Positions 47,664 through 56,880 of a stretch of DNA of 64,000 nucleotides are shown piece after piece. Under the pieces are notes generated by a model. The model was not told the origin of the DNA, searched no databases, and worked only from the letters and a program-made list of their open reading frames with translations. Origin of the DNA: Gordonia heveisoli (GTDB lineage Bacteria; Actinomycetota; Actinomycetes; Mycobacteriales; Mycobacteriaceae); the NCBI RefSeq assembly GCF_030315745.1, contig NZ_JASXSH010000017.1, positions 36,454 through 100,453 on the forward strand, written 5' to 3'. The stretch's first letter is position 1. The number at the start of each line of letters is the position of its first letter. The position numbers and the translations under genes are program-made.

Positions 47664-48974
47664 ATGTCAACCGAACGCTACCTACACTTGAATCTGGTCG
47701 GCAATGAGATAAATCACCATCAGGGTGCGCTGGCCTTCGAACGCGACCACGGCGGTGGCCCGGACCGGACCGCCAATGCCTACGAGCCGATCTCGGAGAT
47801 GGGCAAGCTCGCCGAGGAAGGCTACTTCACCGCGATGTTCCTCGGTGACATCGCCGGCACCGCGGGTTCGCCCGCACCCGACGGCGGACCGCCCGAGCCC
47901 ATCACGGCCTTCGCCGCGCTGGCCCGCGAGACCACCAGCCTGGGTCTGATCGCCACCGCGTCGACGTCCTTCTACGATCCCTACAATCTCGCGCGGCTGT
48001 TGGCGTCGATCGACCAGATCTCCGATGGCCGGGCCGGATTCAACGCCGTCACGAGTGTCAGTGACGAATGGGCACAGAACTACAGCCTGGAGCAGCACCT
48101 CGACCGAGAGACCCGTTATCGGCGATGCGACGAGTTCCTCGACGTGTGCACCGCGCTGTGGGAGAAGCGGGAGATCCGCGATGACGCCGACGGTATCCGC
48201 CGCTTCTACGCCGAGCAGATCAATCATCGCGGCGACAACTTCCAGGTTCTCGGTCCGCTGAACGTGGCGCCCAGCCCGCAGGGCCGTCCGCTGATCGCCC
48301 AGGCCGGTGGGTCGGGTCCGGGTATCCGGGTCGCGGCCAAACACGCCGAGATGGTGTTCACCAACGCAAACACGCGTGAACAGGCGGCGGACTACCGCAA
48401 GCAGCTCGATGCCGCTCTGATCGAACGCGGCCGCGCGGCCGGTTCGGTACCGGCGATCCCGGGCCTGGTGCCCTACCTGGGTGCGACCAAGGAGGCGGCC
48501 GAGGAAAAGGTCCGCCTGCTCGACGAGAACGTGCCCTACGAGCTGTACGCGCCGTTCGCCCTGGTCCAATTCGGACTGGAGTTCACTTTCGACAGCATCG
48601 ACGATCCCTTCCCCCTGGATCAGATTCCGACGCCGGAGTCGGTCAAGGACACCATCAAGAGCACCTATGGCAACTACGTCGGCCTCTACACGTGGATCAG
48701 CGAACGCCCGGGGGTGACCGTCCGTGAGGTGACTGCGCAGTCGCTGGCCCGCGGCGGCGCCCAGCACCGCAAGTTCATCGGCACGTACGACGACTTCGTC
48801 GACGACCTGGCTGCATGGCATTCCGACGGAACGGTCGGCGGTTTCAACCTGATGTTCCCGACCGGTGTCATCGACATCCGCGAGTTCGTCGCCGAGGTGG
48901 TGCCGCGCCTGGTCGACCGCGGCATCTACCGCGGCAAGTCCGACACCCGGCCACTGCGAGAGCGTTTCGTCTGA
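47664..48974 (+). CDS. luciferase-like FMN-dependent monooxygenase (NtaA/DszA type)
   Basis: 436 residues. Bacterial-luciferase-like TIM barrel with YLHLNLVGNEINHH at the start, NHRGDNFQVLGPLNVAPSPQ and PLIAQAGGSGPGIRVAAKHA typical of the NtaA/SnaA/DszA subgroup. It needs reduced FMN from a separate reductase, for example the HsaB-like protein at 38301. ATG at 47664 with GGAGAG upstream; the in-frame region before it is not conserved-looking. A Baeyer-Villiger-type monooxygenase follows after a hairpin. It may oxygenate or cleave a ring intermediate; type II Baeyer-Villiger enzymes belong to this superfamily. Confidence 0.88.
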   Translation: MSTERYLHLNLVGNEINHHQGALAFERDHGGGPDRTANAYEPISEMGKLAEEGYFTAMFLGDIAGTAGSPAPDGGPPEPITAFAALARETTSLGLIATASTSFYDPYNLARLLASIDQISDGRAGFNAVTSVSDEWAQNYSLEQHLDRETRYRRCDEFLDVCTALWEKREIRDDADGIRRFYAEQINHRGDNFQVLGPLNVAPSPQGRPLIAQAGGSGPGIRVAAKHAEMVFTNANTREQAADYRKQLDAALIERGRAAGSVPAIPGLVPYLGATKEAAEEKVRLLDENVPYELYAPFALVQFGLEFTFDSIDDPFPLDQIPTPESVKDTIKSTYGNYVGLYTWISERPGVTVREVTAQSLARGGAQHRKFIGTYDDFVDDLAAWHSDGTVGGFNLMFPTGVIDIREFVAEVVPRLVDRGIYRGKSDTRPLRERFV

Positions 48975-48980
48975 CCGGTA

Positions 48981-49015
48981 GATGCCCGGGGATCTCCGCG
49001 GAGTCCCCGGGCATC
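48981..49015. terminator. hairpin between luciferase-like and Baeyer-Villiger genes
   Basis: Arms GATGCCCGGGGA (48981-48992) and TCCCCGGGCATC (49004-49015) with an inner palindrome CTCCGCGGAG; a strong stem that may attenuate or end transcription. Confidence 0.7.
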
Positions 49016-49101
49016 GCCGTAAACGAGGCAAATCCAACGATTACCGGCGCGGCCGGCGCGCCCCGACATACCACCGATACGACAGAGAAGTGAGTACCCA
49101 G

Positions 49102-50928
49102 ATGACCCTCGCCGAGACCGACCCGGGACCCCAACCGGACACCTATGACCCAGAATGGGTTCGGGCCAAGTACGCCCACGAGCGCGCCAAGCGGATGCGC
49201 GGCGACGCGGTGGAACAGTTCATCGAGGTGACCGCCGAGTTCTCGCACTACGCCGACGACCCGTACACCGACTACGTCGAACGTGAGCCGGTCGACGACG
49301 AGGTGCAGGTTCTGGTGATCGGTGCCGGGCTGGGTAGCCTGCTGGCCGCGGTTCGCCTGCGCGAAGCGGGTTTCGACGATATCCGCCTGGTCGACAAGGC
49401 CGGTGACGTCGGTGGCACCTGGTACTGGAATCGGTATCCGGGCGCCCAGTGCGACATCGAGTCGTATATCTATCTGCCGCTCCTCGAGGAACTCGGCTAC
49501 CTGCCTGAACGCAAGTACTCCTTCGGCCCCGAGATTCGTCAGCATTGTGTCCGTATCGCCGAACACTATGACCTGTACCGGAATTCGCTGCTGCAAACCG
49601 CGGTGACCGGCATGGTGTGGGATGACCAGGCACGCAACTGGACGGTGAGTACCGACCGCGGTGACCGGATCACCGCCCAGATCGTGCTCGTGTCACCCGG
49701 TCCGCTGAGCCGTCCCAAGCTGCCCGGCATCCCGGGAATCAACGAGTTCGAAGGTCACACCTTCCACACCAGCCGGTGGGATTACGACTACACCGGCGGG
49801 TCGGAAACCACCGAACTGGACAAGCTCGGGGACAAGAAGGTCGGCATCGTCGGCACCGGCGCGACTGCACTGCAGTGTGTTCCGCATCTGGGCAAGACCG
49901 CGGGTCAACTGTACGTGTTCCAGCGGACACCGGCCGCGGTCGATGCACGCAACGACCGGCTCACCGATCCCGAGTGGGCGTCCTCGCTGCAACCCGGCTG
50001 GCAGCGTGAACGCACCGAGAACTTCACCCGGATGACGGCCGGTGTCGGCGCGGACACCGATCTCGTCGACGACGGGTGGACGAAGGTGTCGATCGAGCTG
50101 ACCGCACCCGCCATCATGAAAGAGATGGAACGGCGCGGCGGTCCCATGACGATGGAGGAGATTGGCGACTTCCTCTTCGAAGAGGACTACAAGTCGATGG
50201 AGGAGGTGCGGGACCGGATCGCGTCGATCGTGACCGATCCGGAGACGGCGCACGCCCTCAAACCCTGGTACAAGCGGATGTGTAAGCGACTGAGCTTCCA
50301 CGACACCTATCTGCCGACCTTCAACAACGACAACGTGAAGTTGGTCGACACCGACGGTCGCGGTATCGACCGTCTGACCCGCGACGGTGTCGTCGTCGGC
50401 GACACCGAGTACAAGGTCGATGCACTGATCTTTGCCACCGGCTTCGAGGTGGGTACCAGCTACACCCGGCGGACGGGATTCGAGATCGTCGGCCGCGACG
50501 GACTCAAGCTCAGTGAGAAGTGGTCGAAGGGGCCGCGGACGGTGCACGGGTTGCAGTCCCACGACTTCCCGAACTGCTTCTTCCTGGGCTACACACAGAC
50601 CGGTATCTCGCACAATTATGTGCATTCCGCCGACGAACGTGCACGCCACGTCGCCTACATCCTGGGGGAATGGGCGGCCAAGGACGCGACCCTGGTCGAA
50701 GCCGATGAACTGGCCGAGAACGAGTGGGTTCAGACCATGCGGGACAGCACGGTGATGGGCAAGCAGTTCTTCGTCGACTGCACACCGAGTTACCTCGACT
50801 CCGAAGGTGACACCGAGAACCCCGACAGCCTGCTGTCCGCGGGCTATGGCGGTGGGCCGGTGGCCTTCTTCGAGATCCTGGAGAAGTGGCGTGCCGCAGG
50901 CACACTCGACGGGATCTCCCTCGACTGA
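49102..50928 (+). CDS. type I Baeyer-Villiger-type flavin monooxygenase
   Basis: 608 residues. N-terminal FAD motif VLVIGAGLGSLLAAVRLREA, GGTWYWNRYPGAQCDIES, the Baeyer-Villiger fingerprint FEGHTFHTSRWD, and NADPH motif VGIVGTGATALQCVP are all present. It inserts oxygen next to a ketone, turning a cyclic ketone into a lactone, or performs another flavin oxygenation. The long N-terminal extension (about 65 residues) is as in cyclopentadecanone- or steroid-type enzymes. The ATG at 49102 and an in-frame GTG at 49090 are both possible; the ATG is chosen. Next gene is the third LivK-like lipoprotein. Confidence 0.92.
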   Translation: MTLAETDPGPQPDTYDPEWVRAKYAHERAKRMRGDAVEQFIEVTAEFSHYADDPYTDYVEREPVDDEVQVLVIGAGLGSLLAAVRLREAGFDDIRLVDKAGDVGGTWYWNRYPGAQCDIESYIYLPLLEELGYLPERKYSFGPEIRQHCVRIAEHYDLYRNSLLQTAVTGMVWDDQARNWTVSTDRGDRITAQIVLVSPGPLSRPKLPGIPGINEFEGHTFHTSRWDYDYTGGSETTELDKLGDKKVGIVGTGATALQCVPHLGKTAGQLYVFQRTPAAVDARNDRLTDPEWASSLQPGWQRERTENFTRMTAGVGADTDLVDDGWTKVSIELTAPAIMKEMERRGGPMTMEEIGDFLFEEDYKSMEEVRDRIASIVTDPETAHALKPWYKRMCKRLSFHDTYLPTFNNDNVKLVDTDGRGIDRLTRDGVVVGDTEYKVDALIFATGFEVGTSYTRRTGFEIVGRDGLKLSEKWSKGPRTVHGLQSHDFPNCFFLGYTQTGISHNYVHSADERARHVAYILGEWAAKDATLVEADELAENEWVQTMRDSTVMGKQFFVDCTPSYLDSEGDTENPDSLLSAGYGGGPVAFFEILEKWRAAGTLDGISLD

Positions 50929-51099
50929 AACCAGTCGTGCGCGGCCGGGGGTCGGGGCCGGTCGGCCTCCCGGTGTGTACCGGTGACGCCGACGGACGAC
51001 CCCGGCCGCGTGTTCAGAACCAACCCGCTGTGCAGTCCGCCCAGCGGTGATGGAAATGGGTGTCCCCCAACACCCTTTGACAGCAAGGAAGTACGCCAG

Positions 51100-52332
51100 A
51101 TGAAAATCAAGGGCCTACGGGCCGCCTTCGCTCTCTCCGCCTCCCTCGCCGTGGTCGCCACCACCGCGCTGGCCGGATGTAGCTCCGACGACGACACCAC
51201 CGACACCGCGTCGACCACCGTGCAAGCGCCCCCTGGGTCATTCCCCGGCAAGGCCGCCGCCGGTGACACGGTGAAGATCGGTCTGATCAACCCCGAAGAC
51301 GGCCCGGCGATCTCCCAGCCGGAGAACCGCGAGGCCGCCCAGGCCGTAGTGGCCTATGCGAACGAGAACCTCGGCGGTATCGGTGGACGTCCGATCGAAC
51401 TCGTGATCTGCAAGAACCACGAGGATCCGGCGTCGGCACGCAGTTGTGCACAGCAGATGGTCGAGGCGAAGGTGCCGGCCGTCGTGGTGACCGCGAGCGC
51501 GGTGAGTACCGTGCTGGCCCCGATCATCACCGGTGCCGGGATCAACTACGCCTCGGTGATCGGCAGCGGCCCGGAACTCACCTCGGACAATGCCTACATC
51601 TGGTCCGGCGGCTCGATGGCCTACGCCTACATGGCCAAATATGCGGCCGAACAGGGTCTCAAGAAGGTGACCGCGTACACGATCGACGTGCCCGCGGGCA
51701 TCGCTGGTCTGCAACGCGTGGCCGAACCGGCTTTCGCGGCCGCGAACATCGAGTTCAAGATTGTGCGCATCCCCCCGGGTACCCCGGAGGTGACCCCGCA
51801 GGTGACGTCCGGACTCACCGGCGGCACCGACGGCGCGATCGTCATCGGTGACACCACACTGTGCACCTCCATCTTCAAGGCGCTCGGCACTCAGGCCCCG
51901 AGTATCGTCAAGATGACCCCGCAGTCGTGTGCGAATCCGCTGGTGGAGAAGGCTGTCGGTGCGTCGATGAACGGCACACGCGTGTTCAGCACCGCCGACA
52001 CGGTGTCGGATTCTCCCGAAACCCAGCTGTACCTGGCGATCATGCAGAAGTACGCGCCCGGTACCGATACCCAGGGTTACGCCGTGACCGGCTACCAGAG
52101 CATGCTCGGATTCGTGCGGGCGGTCGCCGGCATCAACGGGACCGATATCACCGCGGAGTCGATTCGCGCGGCCATCACCTCGGCGAAGAATGTTCCGCTA
52201 CCCGCAGGCGACGGACTGACCTTCAGCTGCAATCAGCAGGCACAGCCGCAGCTGAAAGCCGTGTGCGGCAAGGGGATGATCGTCACCACCATGCAGGACG
52301 GCAAGGCCACCGAGCCGAAGGTTGTCCAGTAA
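51100..52332 (+). CDS. branched-chain-amino-acid-type ABC importer, substrate-binding lipoprotein (LivK-like) 3
   Basis: 410 residues. Lys/Arg-containing signal peptide with lipobox ALAGC, then KIGLINPEDGPAISQPENRE as in the receptors at 18151 and 23027. ATG at 51100 with AAGGA upstream. Its genomic position is about 27 kb from the importer permease, so it probably shares the LivHMG/LivF core as an alternative receptor, broadening substrate range (inference). Confidence 0.9.
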   Translation: MKIKGLRAAFALSASLAVVATTALAGCSSDDDTTDTASTTVQAPPGSFPGKAAAGDTVKIGLINPEDGPAISQPENREAAQAVVAYANENLGGIGGRPIELVICKNHEDPASARSCAQQMVEAKVPAVVVTASAVSTVLAPIITGAGINYASVIGSGPELTSDNAYIWSGGSMAYAYMAKYAAEQGLKKVTAYTIDVPAGIAGLQRVAEPAFAAANIEFKIVRIPPGTPEVTPQVTSGLTGGTDGAIVIGDTTLCTSIFKALGTQAPSIVKMTPQSCANPLVEKAVGASMNGTRVFSTADTVSDSPETQLYLAIMQKYAPGTDTQGYAVTGYQSMLGFVRAVAGINGTDITAESIRAAITSAKNVPLPAGDGLTFSCNQQAQPQLKAVCGKGMIVTTMQDGKATEPKVVQ

Positions 52333-52346
52333 CAGTGCAGACGAAG

Positions 52347-52378
52347 AACCCGGCTGCGGGGTGTTCCGCAGCCGGGTT
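52347..52378. terminator. bidirectional terminator, lipoprotein / IclR
   Basis: Perfect 13-bp arms at 52347-52359 (AACCCGGCTGCGG) and 52366-52378 with a 6-nt loop, between convergent genes. Confidence 0.87.
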
Positions 52379-52496
52379 TCTCGGTGCCGGTAGTCGGTCG
52401 GGGGACCGGTATTCGGTTGATACAGCGGGTAATCGGTGGCCCTACGTTGGATCGGAACGGGGTGGATGGAATGCGGGCGAGTGGCGCGGGCCGGGC

Positions 52497-53294
52497 TCAC
52501 CACATATCGGTACCACGAATGAGCTTGTCGGAGACGGCTCGTGCGGCCCGCAGGACGAGCGGCACCAGCGGTTCCAACGGGCTGTCGGTGCGGGTGACCA
52601 CCGAGATCGCGGCGAGCGGACCGTCGGCGTTGCGGATCGCCGCGGCGACGCAGGCGAGGCCGGGGATACATTCGCCGCGTTCGACGGCGACGCCATTGCG
52701 TCCGCGGATGCGGGCGAGTTCCCCGTGCAGGGTGTCGATATCGCGGATGCTGCGTTCGGTGCGGGCCACAAAGTGAGTACCGGCGAACTGATTGTCCACG
52801 TACTCGGGGGTCATGGCCGCCAGGATCGCCTTGCCTGCCGCTGTGCACTGGGCCGGAGCCCGACCGCCGGCCTGGGCGGGCACCCGATGGCCGGTGCGCC
52901 CGGCGAACATGTCCAGGTAGTACAGGTCGGAACCGGCGAGGCTGGACAGGTGCGCATAGGTTCCCGCACGCAGCGCCAGCGTGGGCAGCACCCCAGCTGC
53001 GGCGGTGCGCAATTCCTGTTGGGCCAGTTCACGACCGCCGAGCGTGAGTGCCCGGCTGCCAAGGCTGTAGTGGGTCTTGGAATGGACGAGCCAACGACAT
53101 CCGACGAGCTGGTCGAGGATCCGATGGGCGGTCGACCGGGGCAACCCGGTGTGCTGGGTGACCTCGTCGAGGGTGAGGCGCGCCAGCGGCCGGTCGAAAG
53201 CCTCCATGATCAGCGTCATCCGTTCGACCATCGACAACGGCAGACTGGTGGTCGCTACCGACATGTCGGTGTCATTGGAAAGCAGAGTGGTCAT
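52497..53294 (-). CDS. IclR-family transcriptional regulator (second)
   Basis: 265 residues. Winged helix (about 15-80, TQHTGLPRSTAHRILDQLV) and effector domain (QCTAAGKAILAAM, PGLACVAAAIRNADGPLAAISV). Downstream (112 bp) of the RibB-like gene on the same strand, so likely the last gene of its operon and perhaps autoregulatory. It is only distantly similar to the IclR at 41332. The ATG at 53294 is used; a second in-frame ATG lies about 30 bp later. Confidence 0.93.
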   Translation of the reverse strand: MTTLLSNDTDMSVATTSLPLSMVERMTLIMEAFDRPLARLTLDEVTQHTGLPRSTAHRILDQLVGCRWLVHSKTHYSLGSRALTLGGRELAQQELRTAAAGVLPTLALRAGTYAHLSSLAGSDLYYLDMFAGRTGHRVPAQAGGRAPAQCTAAGKAILAAMTPEYVDNQFAGTHFVARTERSIRDIDTLHGELARIRGRNGVAVERGECIPGLACVAAAIRNADGPLAAISVVTRTDSPLEPLVPLVLRAARAVSDKLIRGTDMW

Positions 53295-53406
53295 GATGCA
53301 CCGTCCAAGTGAGATCGGCCCAGATGGGCTGGGGGTCGGGGTATTCGGTTCTGGAGTGTTCGGTTCTGGGGTCGTCTGCGTCGTCGAGGTTCGCGTCGTC
53401 GAGGCT

Positions 53407-54066
53407 TCAGACCGAGCGCAGGTGAGTCATCAGAGTGTTGTCGATGAGCCCGAGTCCGTGACGCGCGGCGAATTCGCCTGCCTGCCGACGGTCGGGAAGT
53501 CCGACCGCGGCGTCGGCGACACCTACGAGGGTGGCGAAGACCGCGGCGTAGGACCCACTCAGTTCGGCCAGCTCCAGGGCCAGCGCGGCACTGTCACCGC
53601 GCGGCGGGCAGGCTGCGACGCGGACCGGCACGACATGCCCGGGTCGGGTGAAGTCGCCCGCCACCGACTGCGGGCGACCGAGAGCGTTGATGGTCGTGGT
53701 GCGATCGGCCGCCGAGATCCCGGTGCCGATACCCGTACTCGCGTCGACGCCGACGCACTGCTGTGAACCCAGACGGTCCGCGCCGGGTGCGACCGGCGGG
53801 ATCTGCAGGCGATCGCATCGCACATCACGCATGGCGACCTGGAGGAAACCGGAGGTATGTCGCACCAGAAAAGCCGTCTGCGCCACCGTGATCCGGTCGG
53901 CCGCGGCGACCAGATCGAAACGCGGGCTCGCACCCAGTTCGTCGCAGAGCACGACCAGACGTCCGTTGTGCAGCGCATCGACCGCGCCGGCGAGACTGCC
54001 GCCGTGCGGCTGGGGGAGGCGGTCGTCGAACGCCGCCGCGGTATCGATGAGGGATCCGATGCTCAT
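53407..54066 (-). CDS. RibB-like (3,4-dihydroxy-2-butanone-4-phosphate synthase fold) protein lacking catalytic residues
   Basis: 219 residues. The core lines up with riboflavin-pathway DHBP synthase: FLVRHTSGFLQVAM, CVGVDASTGIGTGISAADRTTT and DFTRPGHVVPVR match family segments one for one. The metal/substrate motif DRENEGD is replaced by ELGASPRFD, and the GHTEA motif by RGDSAALA, so normal DHBP synthase activity is unlikely. It lies 3 bp after a small Cys-containing protein and 340 bp after a tandem CoA transferase, all minus strand, in a catabolic operon. Possible roles are a repurposed enzyme on a different sugar or acid, or a binding protein. Recognition of the fold is firm; function is open. 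Confidence 0.8.
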   Translation of the reverse strand: MSIGSLIDTAAAFDDRLPQPHGGSLAGAVDALHNGRLVVLCDELGASPRFDLVAAADRITVAQTAFLVRHTSGFLQVAMRDVRCDRLQIPPVAPGADRLGSQQCVGVDASTGIGTGISAADRTTTINALGRPQSVAGDFTRPGHVVPVRVAACPPRGDSAALALELAELSGSYAAVFATLVGVADAAVGLPDRRQAGEFAARHGLGLIDNTLMTHLRSV

Positions 54067-54069
54067 GGC

Positions 54070-54369
54070 CTAGTCCGATGCAGGAAGTGGGGTGGCGGTC
54101 TTGATGCCGAGTTCGACACCGTTCACCGCGAGGGAGCCCGCACCGGGTTTGGTGCAAAGCAGTTCGACGGTTCCGTCAGCGGTGGTGTAACGCTTACCGA
54201 GCTGGGTCGCTCCCCCGGTGCGCGGGGCCTCGCCCGCCGATTCCGGTGCGGTGTCACTCATCGCGGCCCCGCCGCAGGTCAGTTCGAGATCCCCATCGCC
54301 CCAACGAATGACGACCACGGAGGTGGTGTCGATGGTGGAGAACAGGGATTTGCCGACAGTGGGTTTCAT
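54070..54369 (-). CDS. small uncharacterised protein (99 aa) with LTCGG and LLCTKPG motifs
   Basis: Not recognised at family level. Two short Cys-containing motifs, ELTCGGAAM (about residues 29-37) and VELLCTKPGAGSLAVNG (near 68-85), with GKRYTTADG between. No signal peptide or membrane helix. It lies 45 bp after the tandem CoA transferase and 3 bp before the RibB-like gene, so it is co-transcribed with both. The compact, regular pattern suggests a binding or carrier protein; no metal-binding proof. Confidence 0.75.
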   Translation of the reverse strand: MKPTVGKSLFSTIDTTSVVVIRWGDGDLELTCGGAAMSDTAPESAGEAPRTGGATQLGKRYTTADGTVELLCTKPGAGSLAVNGVELGIKTATPLPASD

Positions 54370-54414
54370 GAGAGGCCTTTCGTCAATCAGCGGATTGGGG
54401 AATGTGTGGCGGCG

Positions 54415-56823
54415 CTAGAAGGCCAACGCCTGGCCGATGATCTTGTCGTTCTCGAGCTGTTCGATCTGGGCGGGATCCAGGCCGATACCGGCCAGCACCT
54501 CCGTGTTGTGCTGTCCCAACAGCGGAGCCGGGCCGAAGGTGAGGTCGGGCTGCGATGAGAAGACCACCGGCAGGGTGCTGTGCGAGGCCACGCCGTTGAC
54601 CGGGTGGTCGACCTGCGTGAAGAAGCCGCGGGCCTGCAGCTGCGGAATCTCGGTCTGACGGTGCGGCTGCATCACCTTGGCGACCGGAACTCCGGCAGCC
54701 CAGAGGATCTCGACGATCTTGTCGCTGTCCAGTTCACGGGTCCAGTTGGCCAGCTCGGCGTCGATGCGGTCATGGGCGCGGCGTCGGCCTTCCGCGGTGG
54801 AAAGATCGGGCTCGGTGGCCCACTCGGGCGACCCGATGGCCTCGACCAGCTGTCGCCACTGGTCATCGGTGGCGACAGCGATGGCCACCCAGTTGTCGTC
54901 GCGACCGAACTCGTCGATGCCGGCCGCCTGATACAGGTTCTGCGGCGCCGCAGCCGGGCCGCGATTGCCGTCCCGGCTGAGCAGGCGCCCGTAGGCGGAG
55001 TATTCGATGACCTGCTCGGCGGCGACGTTGAGGGCAGCATCGACCATCGCCGCCTCGACCAGGGTGCCCTCGCCGGTACGGTCCCGGTGGGCCAGCGCGA
55101 TCAGTAAACCGTTGAGCGCGTGGATTCCGGCGTTCGGGTCTCCGATCGAATACGGTTCGACGGGGTTCTGATCCGGATGGCCGGTCAGCGTGGTGATTCC
55201 GGAGGCGTCCTCGATCACGTAGGCGAAGGCGGCCTTGTCCCGCCACGGTCCGTCCAGGCCGAAGCCGGGCATCCGCACCATGATGATGTCGGGGCGAAGC
55301 TGCTTGACGCTCTCGTAGTCGAGACCGATCTGATCGAGAACGCGCGGGGTGTAGTTCTCCACCAGCACATCACAGGACTTGATCAGCTCGCGCAGGACTT
55401 CCTGTCCGCGTTCGGTCTGAAAGTTGATCGTCACGCTCTTCTTGTTGGTGTTCAGCCCGGAGAAGATCGGCGACTTCTCCCACCACAACTCGTCGGTCAT
55501 CGGAACACCCGCGATCATGCGGGTGCCGTCGGGCCGGGTGGTGGACTCGAGGTGGATGACCTCGGCACCGAGGGCGGCCAGGATATGGGTGCAGGACGGG
55601 CCCGCCCAGAACGCGGTCATGTCCAGCACCCGCATACCGGCGAAAGGCAGCGATGCCTCGTGGCGACCGATGTTCGCGCCGACCGTGGCGGCTGCGCGAT
55701 TGCGGTAGTCGTCGGTGTGTTCACCCAGGGCGGGGGCGGGTTCGGGCGTGGTGAGGTCGAAGGACGTCATCCGGTAGGGCAGATTCGGTTGGCTGAAGCC
55801 CTGCGCCGGGTTCTTCACGAAGGAGCCGCGCTCGTCGTAGTGAGACATGCCGGTCAGGTTGGCACCGTTGCCCACCGGGGCGTTGGGGATCCGGAACGTC
55901 GTCGCGGCCTCGCACACCTCCTCGACGGTGCGTTCGGCGATCCACGCGTAGATCTGGGGCGCGAGTTCGAAGGCGCGAGTGGTGATTGCGAGTGGCTGAT
56001 CCTCGTCGATCCATTCGGGGTGACCGACCATGATGCACAGATCGAACCACTGCTGTGCGGTGGCGCAGCCGAGGGCGACCATGCCGTCACTGGCCTGCGC
56101 GACACCGGGGACGAAGATCGAGCGTTCCGAGCGGAACGGGCGGTCGCGCATCTCCAGGAAGGAGACCGAATGGTAGGTGAGTCCCTGGATCTCGGTCTCC
56201 AGCTTCGAGATGTCGAGGATCTCGCCCACGCCGCTGCGACGGGCGTTGCGCAGCGCGGCGAGGGTGAGCGCGCTGGCATAGGCACCGGCGAACCATTCGC
56301 CGATCTGCCCGCCGACGTGTACCGGTGCGCGGTCCGGGGCGCCGCGACCGAGACCGATGATGCCTCCGGACCAGGCCTGCAGGGTGAATTCCGTTGCGGG
56401 ACGGTCACTCCATGGTCCGTCGAGACCAAACGGGGTGAGGGCGGTGACCACCAGGTGTGGATGGGCGGCCAGCAGGGCCGCGGGGGAGTACGCGGCGGTA
56501 CCCGCAAAAGGGGAGTCGGCGGAGTGGATCACCGCATGCGCCGCGGTCAGCAGGGTGTGGAGGGCGGCGACGTCCGCGTCGGTACCGAGGTCGACGACGA
56601 CGCTCCGCTTGGAACAGGACAGGTAGCTGAAGAGTGCGCCGTCGGCACCCGGCTCGACCGAGTTCGACGCGGACCAGGTGCGGAGCGGATCACCCTGCGG
56701 CGGCTCGACCTTCACGACCTCGGCACCACCGTCGGCGAGGATCTTGGTGGCATATGCGCCGGCGATGCCGCCGGTCAGATCGACGACGAGGTAGTCGTTC
56801 AGGGGGGCTTGCGTGGTGGACAT
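54415..56823 (-). CDS. tandem CaiB/BaiF-family CoA transferase (two domains)
   Basis: 802 residues, two full class III CoA-transferase units (about 1-390 and 395-802). In the second unit GDPNAGIHALNG carries the likely catalytic Asp; in the first the equivalent segment is GGQIGEWFAG, with no Asp, so the first half may be structural. Single-chain double CoA transferases are known in actinobacteria. It could make the CoA ester of a pathway acid without ATP, or epimerise a methyl-branched acyl-CoA. The preceding gene is a crotonase-family protein 57 bp upstream. It is larger and clearly different from the single-domain enzyme at 14146. Confidence 0.88.
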   Translation of the reverse strand: MSTTQAPLNDYLVVDLTGGIAGAYATKILADGGAEVVKVEPPQGDPLRTWSASNSVEPGADGALFSYLSCSKRSVVVDLGTDADVAALHTLLTAAHAVIHSADSPFAGTAAYSPAALLAAHPHLVVTALTPFGLDGPWSDRPATEFTLQAWSGGIIGLGRGAPDRAPVHVGGQIGEWFAGAYASALTLAALRNARRSGVGEILDISKLETEIQGLTYHSVSFLEMRDRPFRSERSIFVPGVAQASDGMVALGCATAQQWFDLCIMVGHPEWIDEDQPLAITTRAFELAPQIYAWIAERTVEEVCEAATTFRIPNAPVGNGANLTGMSHYDERGSFVKNPAQGFSQPNLPYRMTSFDLTTPEPAPALGEHTDDYRNRAAATVGANIGRHEASLPFAGMRVLDMTAFWAGPSCTHILAALGAEVIHLESTTRPDGTRMIAGVPMTDELWWEKSPIFSGLNTNKKSVTINFQTERGQEVLRELIKSCDVLVENYTPRVLDQIGLDYESVKQLRPDIIMVRMPGFGLDGPWRDKAAFAYVIEDASGITTLTGHPDQNPVEPYSIGDPNAGIHALNGLLIALAHRDRTGEGTLVEAAMVDAALNVAAEQVIEYSAYGRLLSRDGNRGPAAAPQNLYQAAGIDEFGRDDNWVAIAVATDDQWRQLVEAIGSPEWATEPDLSTAEGRRRAHDRIDAELANWTRELDSDKIVEILWAAGVPVAKVMQPHRQTEIPQLQARGFFTQVDHPVNGVASHSTLPVVFSSQPDLTFGPAPLLGQHNTEVLAGIGLDPAQIEQLENDKIIGQALAF

Positions 56824-56880
56824 CAGCGGTGCGGACCTTCCGGCTGGGACGAGTGGGGAGACTGACGTTGGGGATCCGGG

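Noticed and set aside
53338..53400. Short imperfect repeats (TTCGGTTCTGG, GTCGTCGAGG) upstream of the IclR gene
   Set aside because: Only two copies each and short; could be chance in GC-rich DNA.
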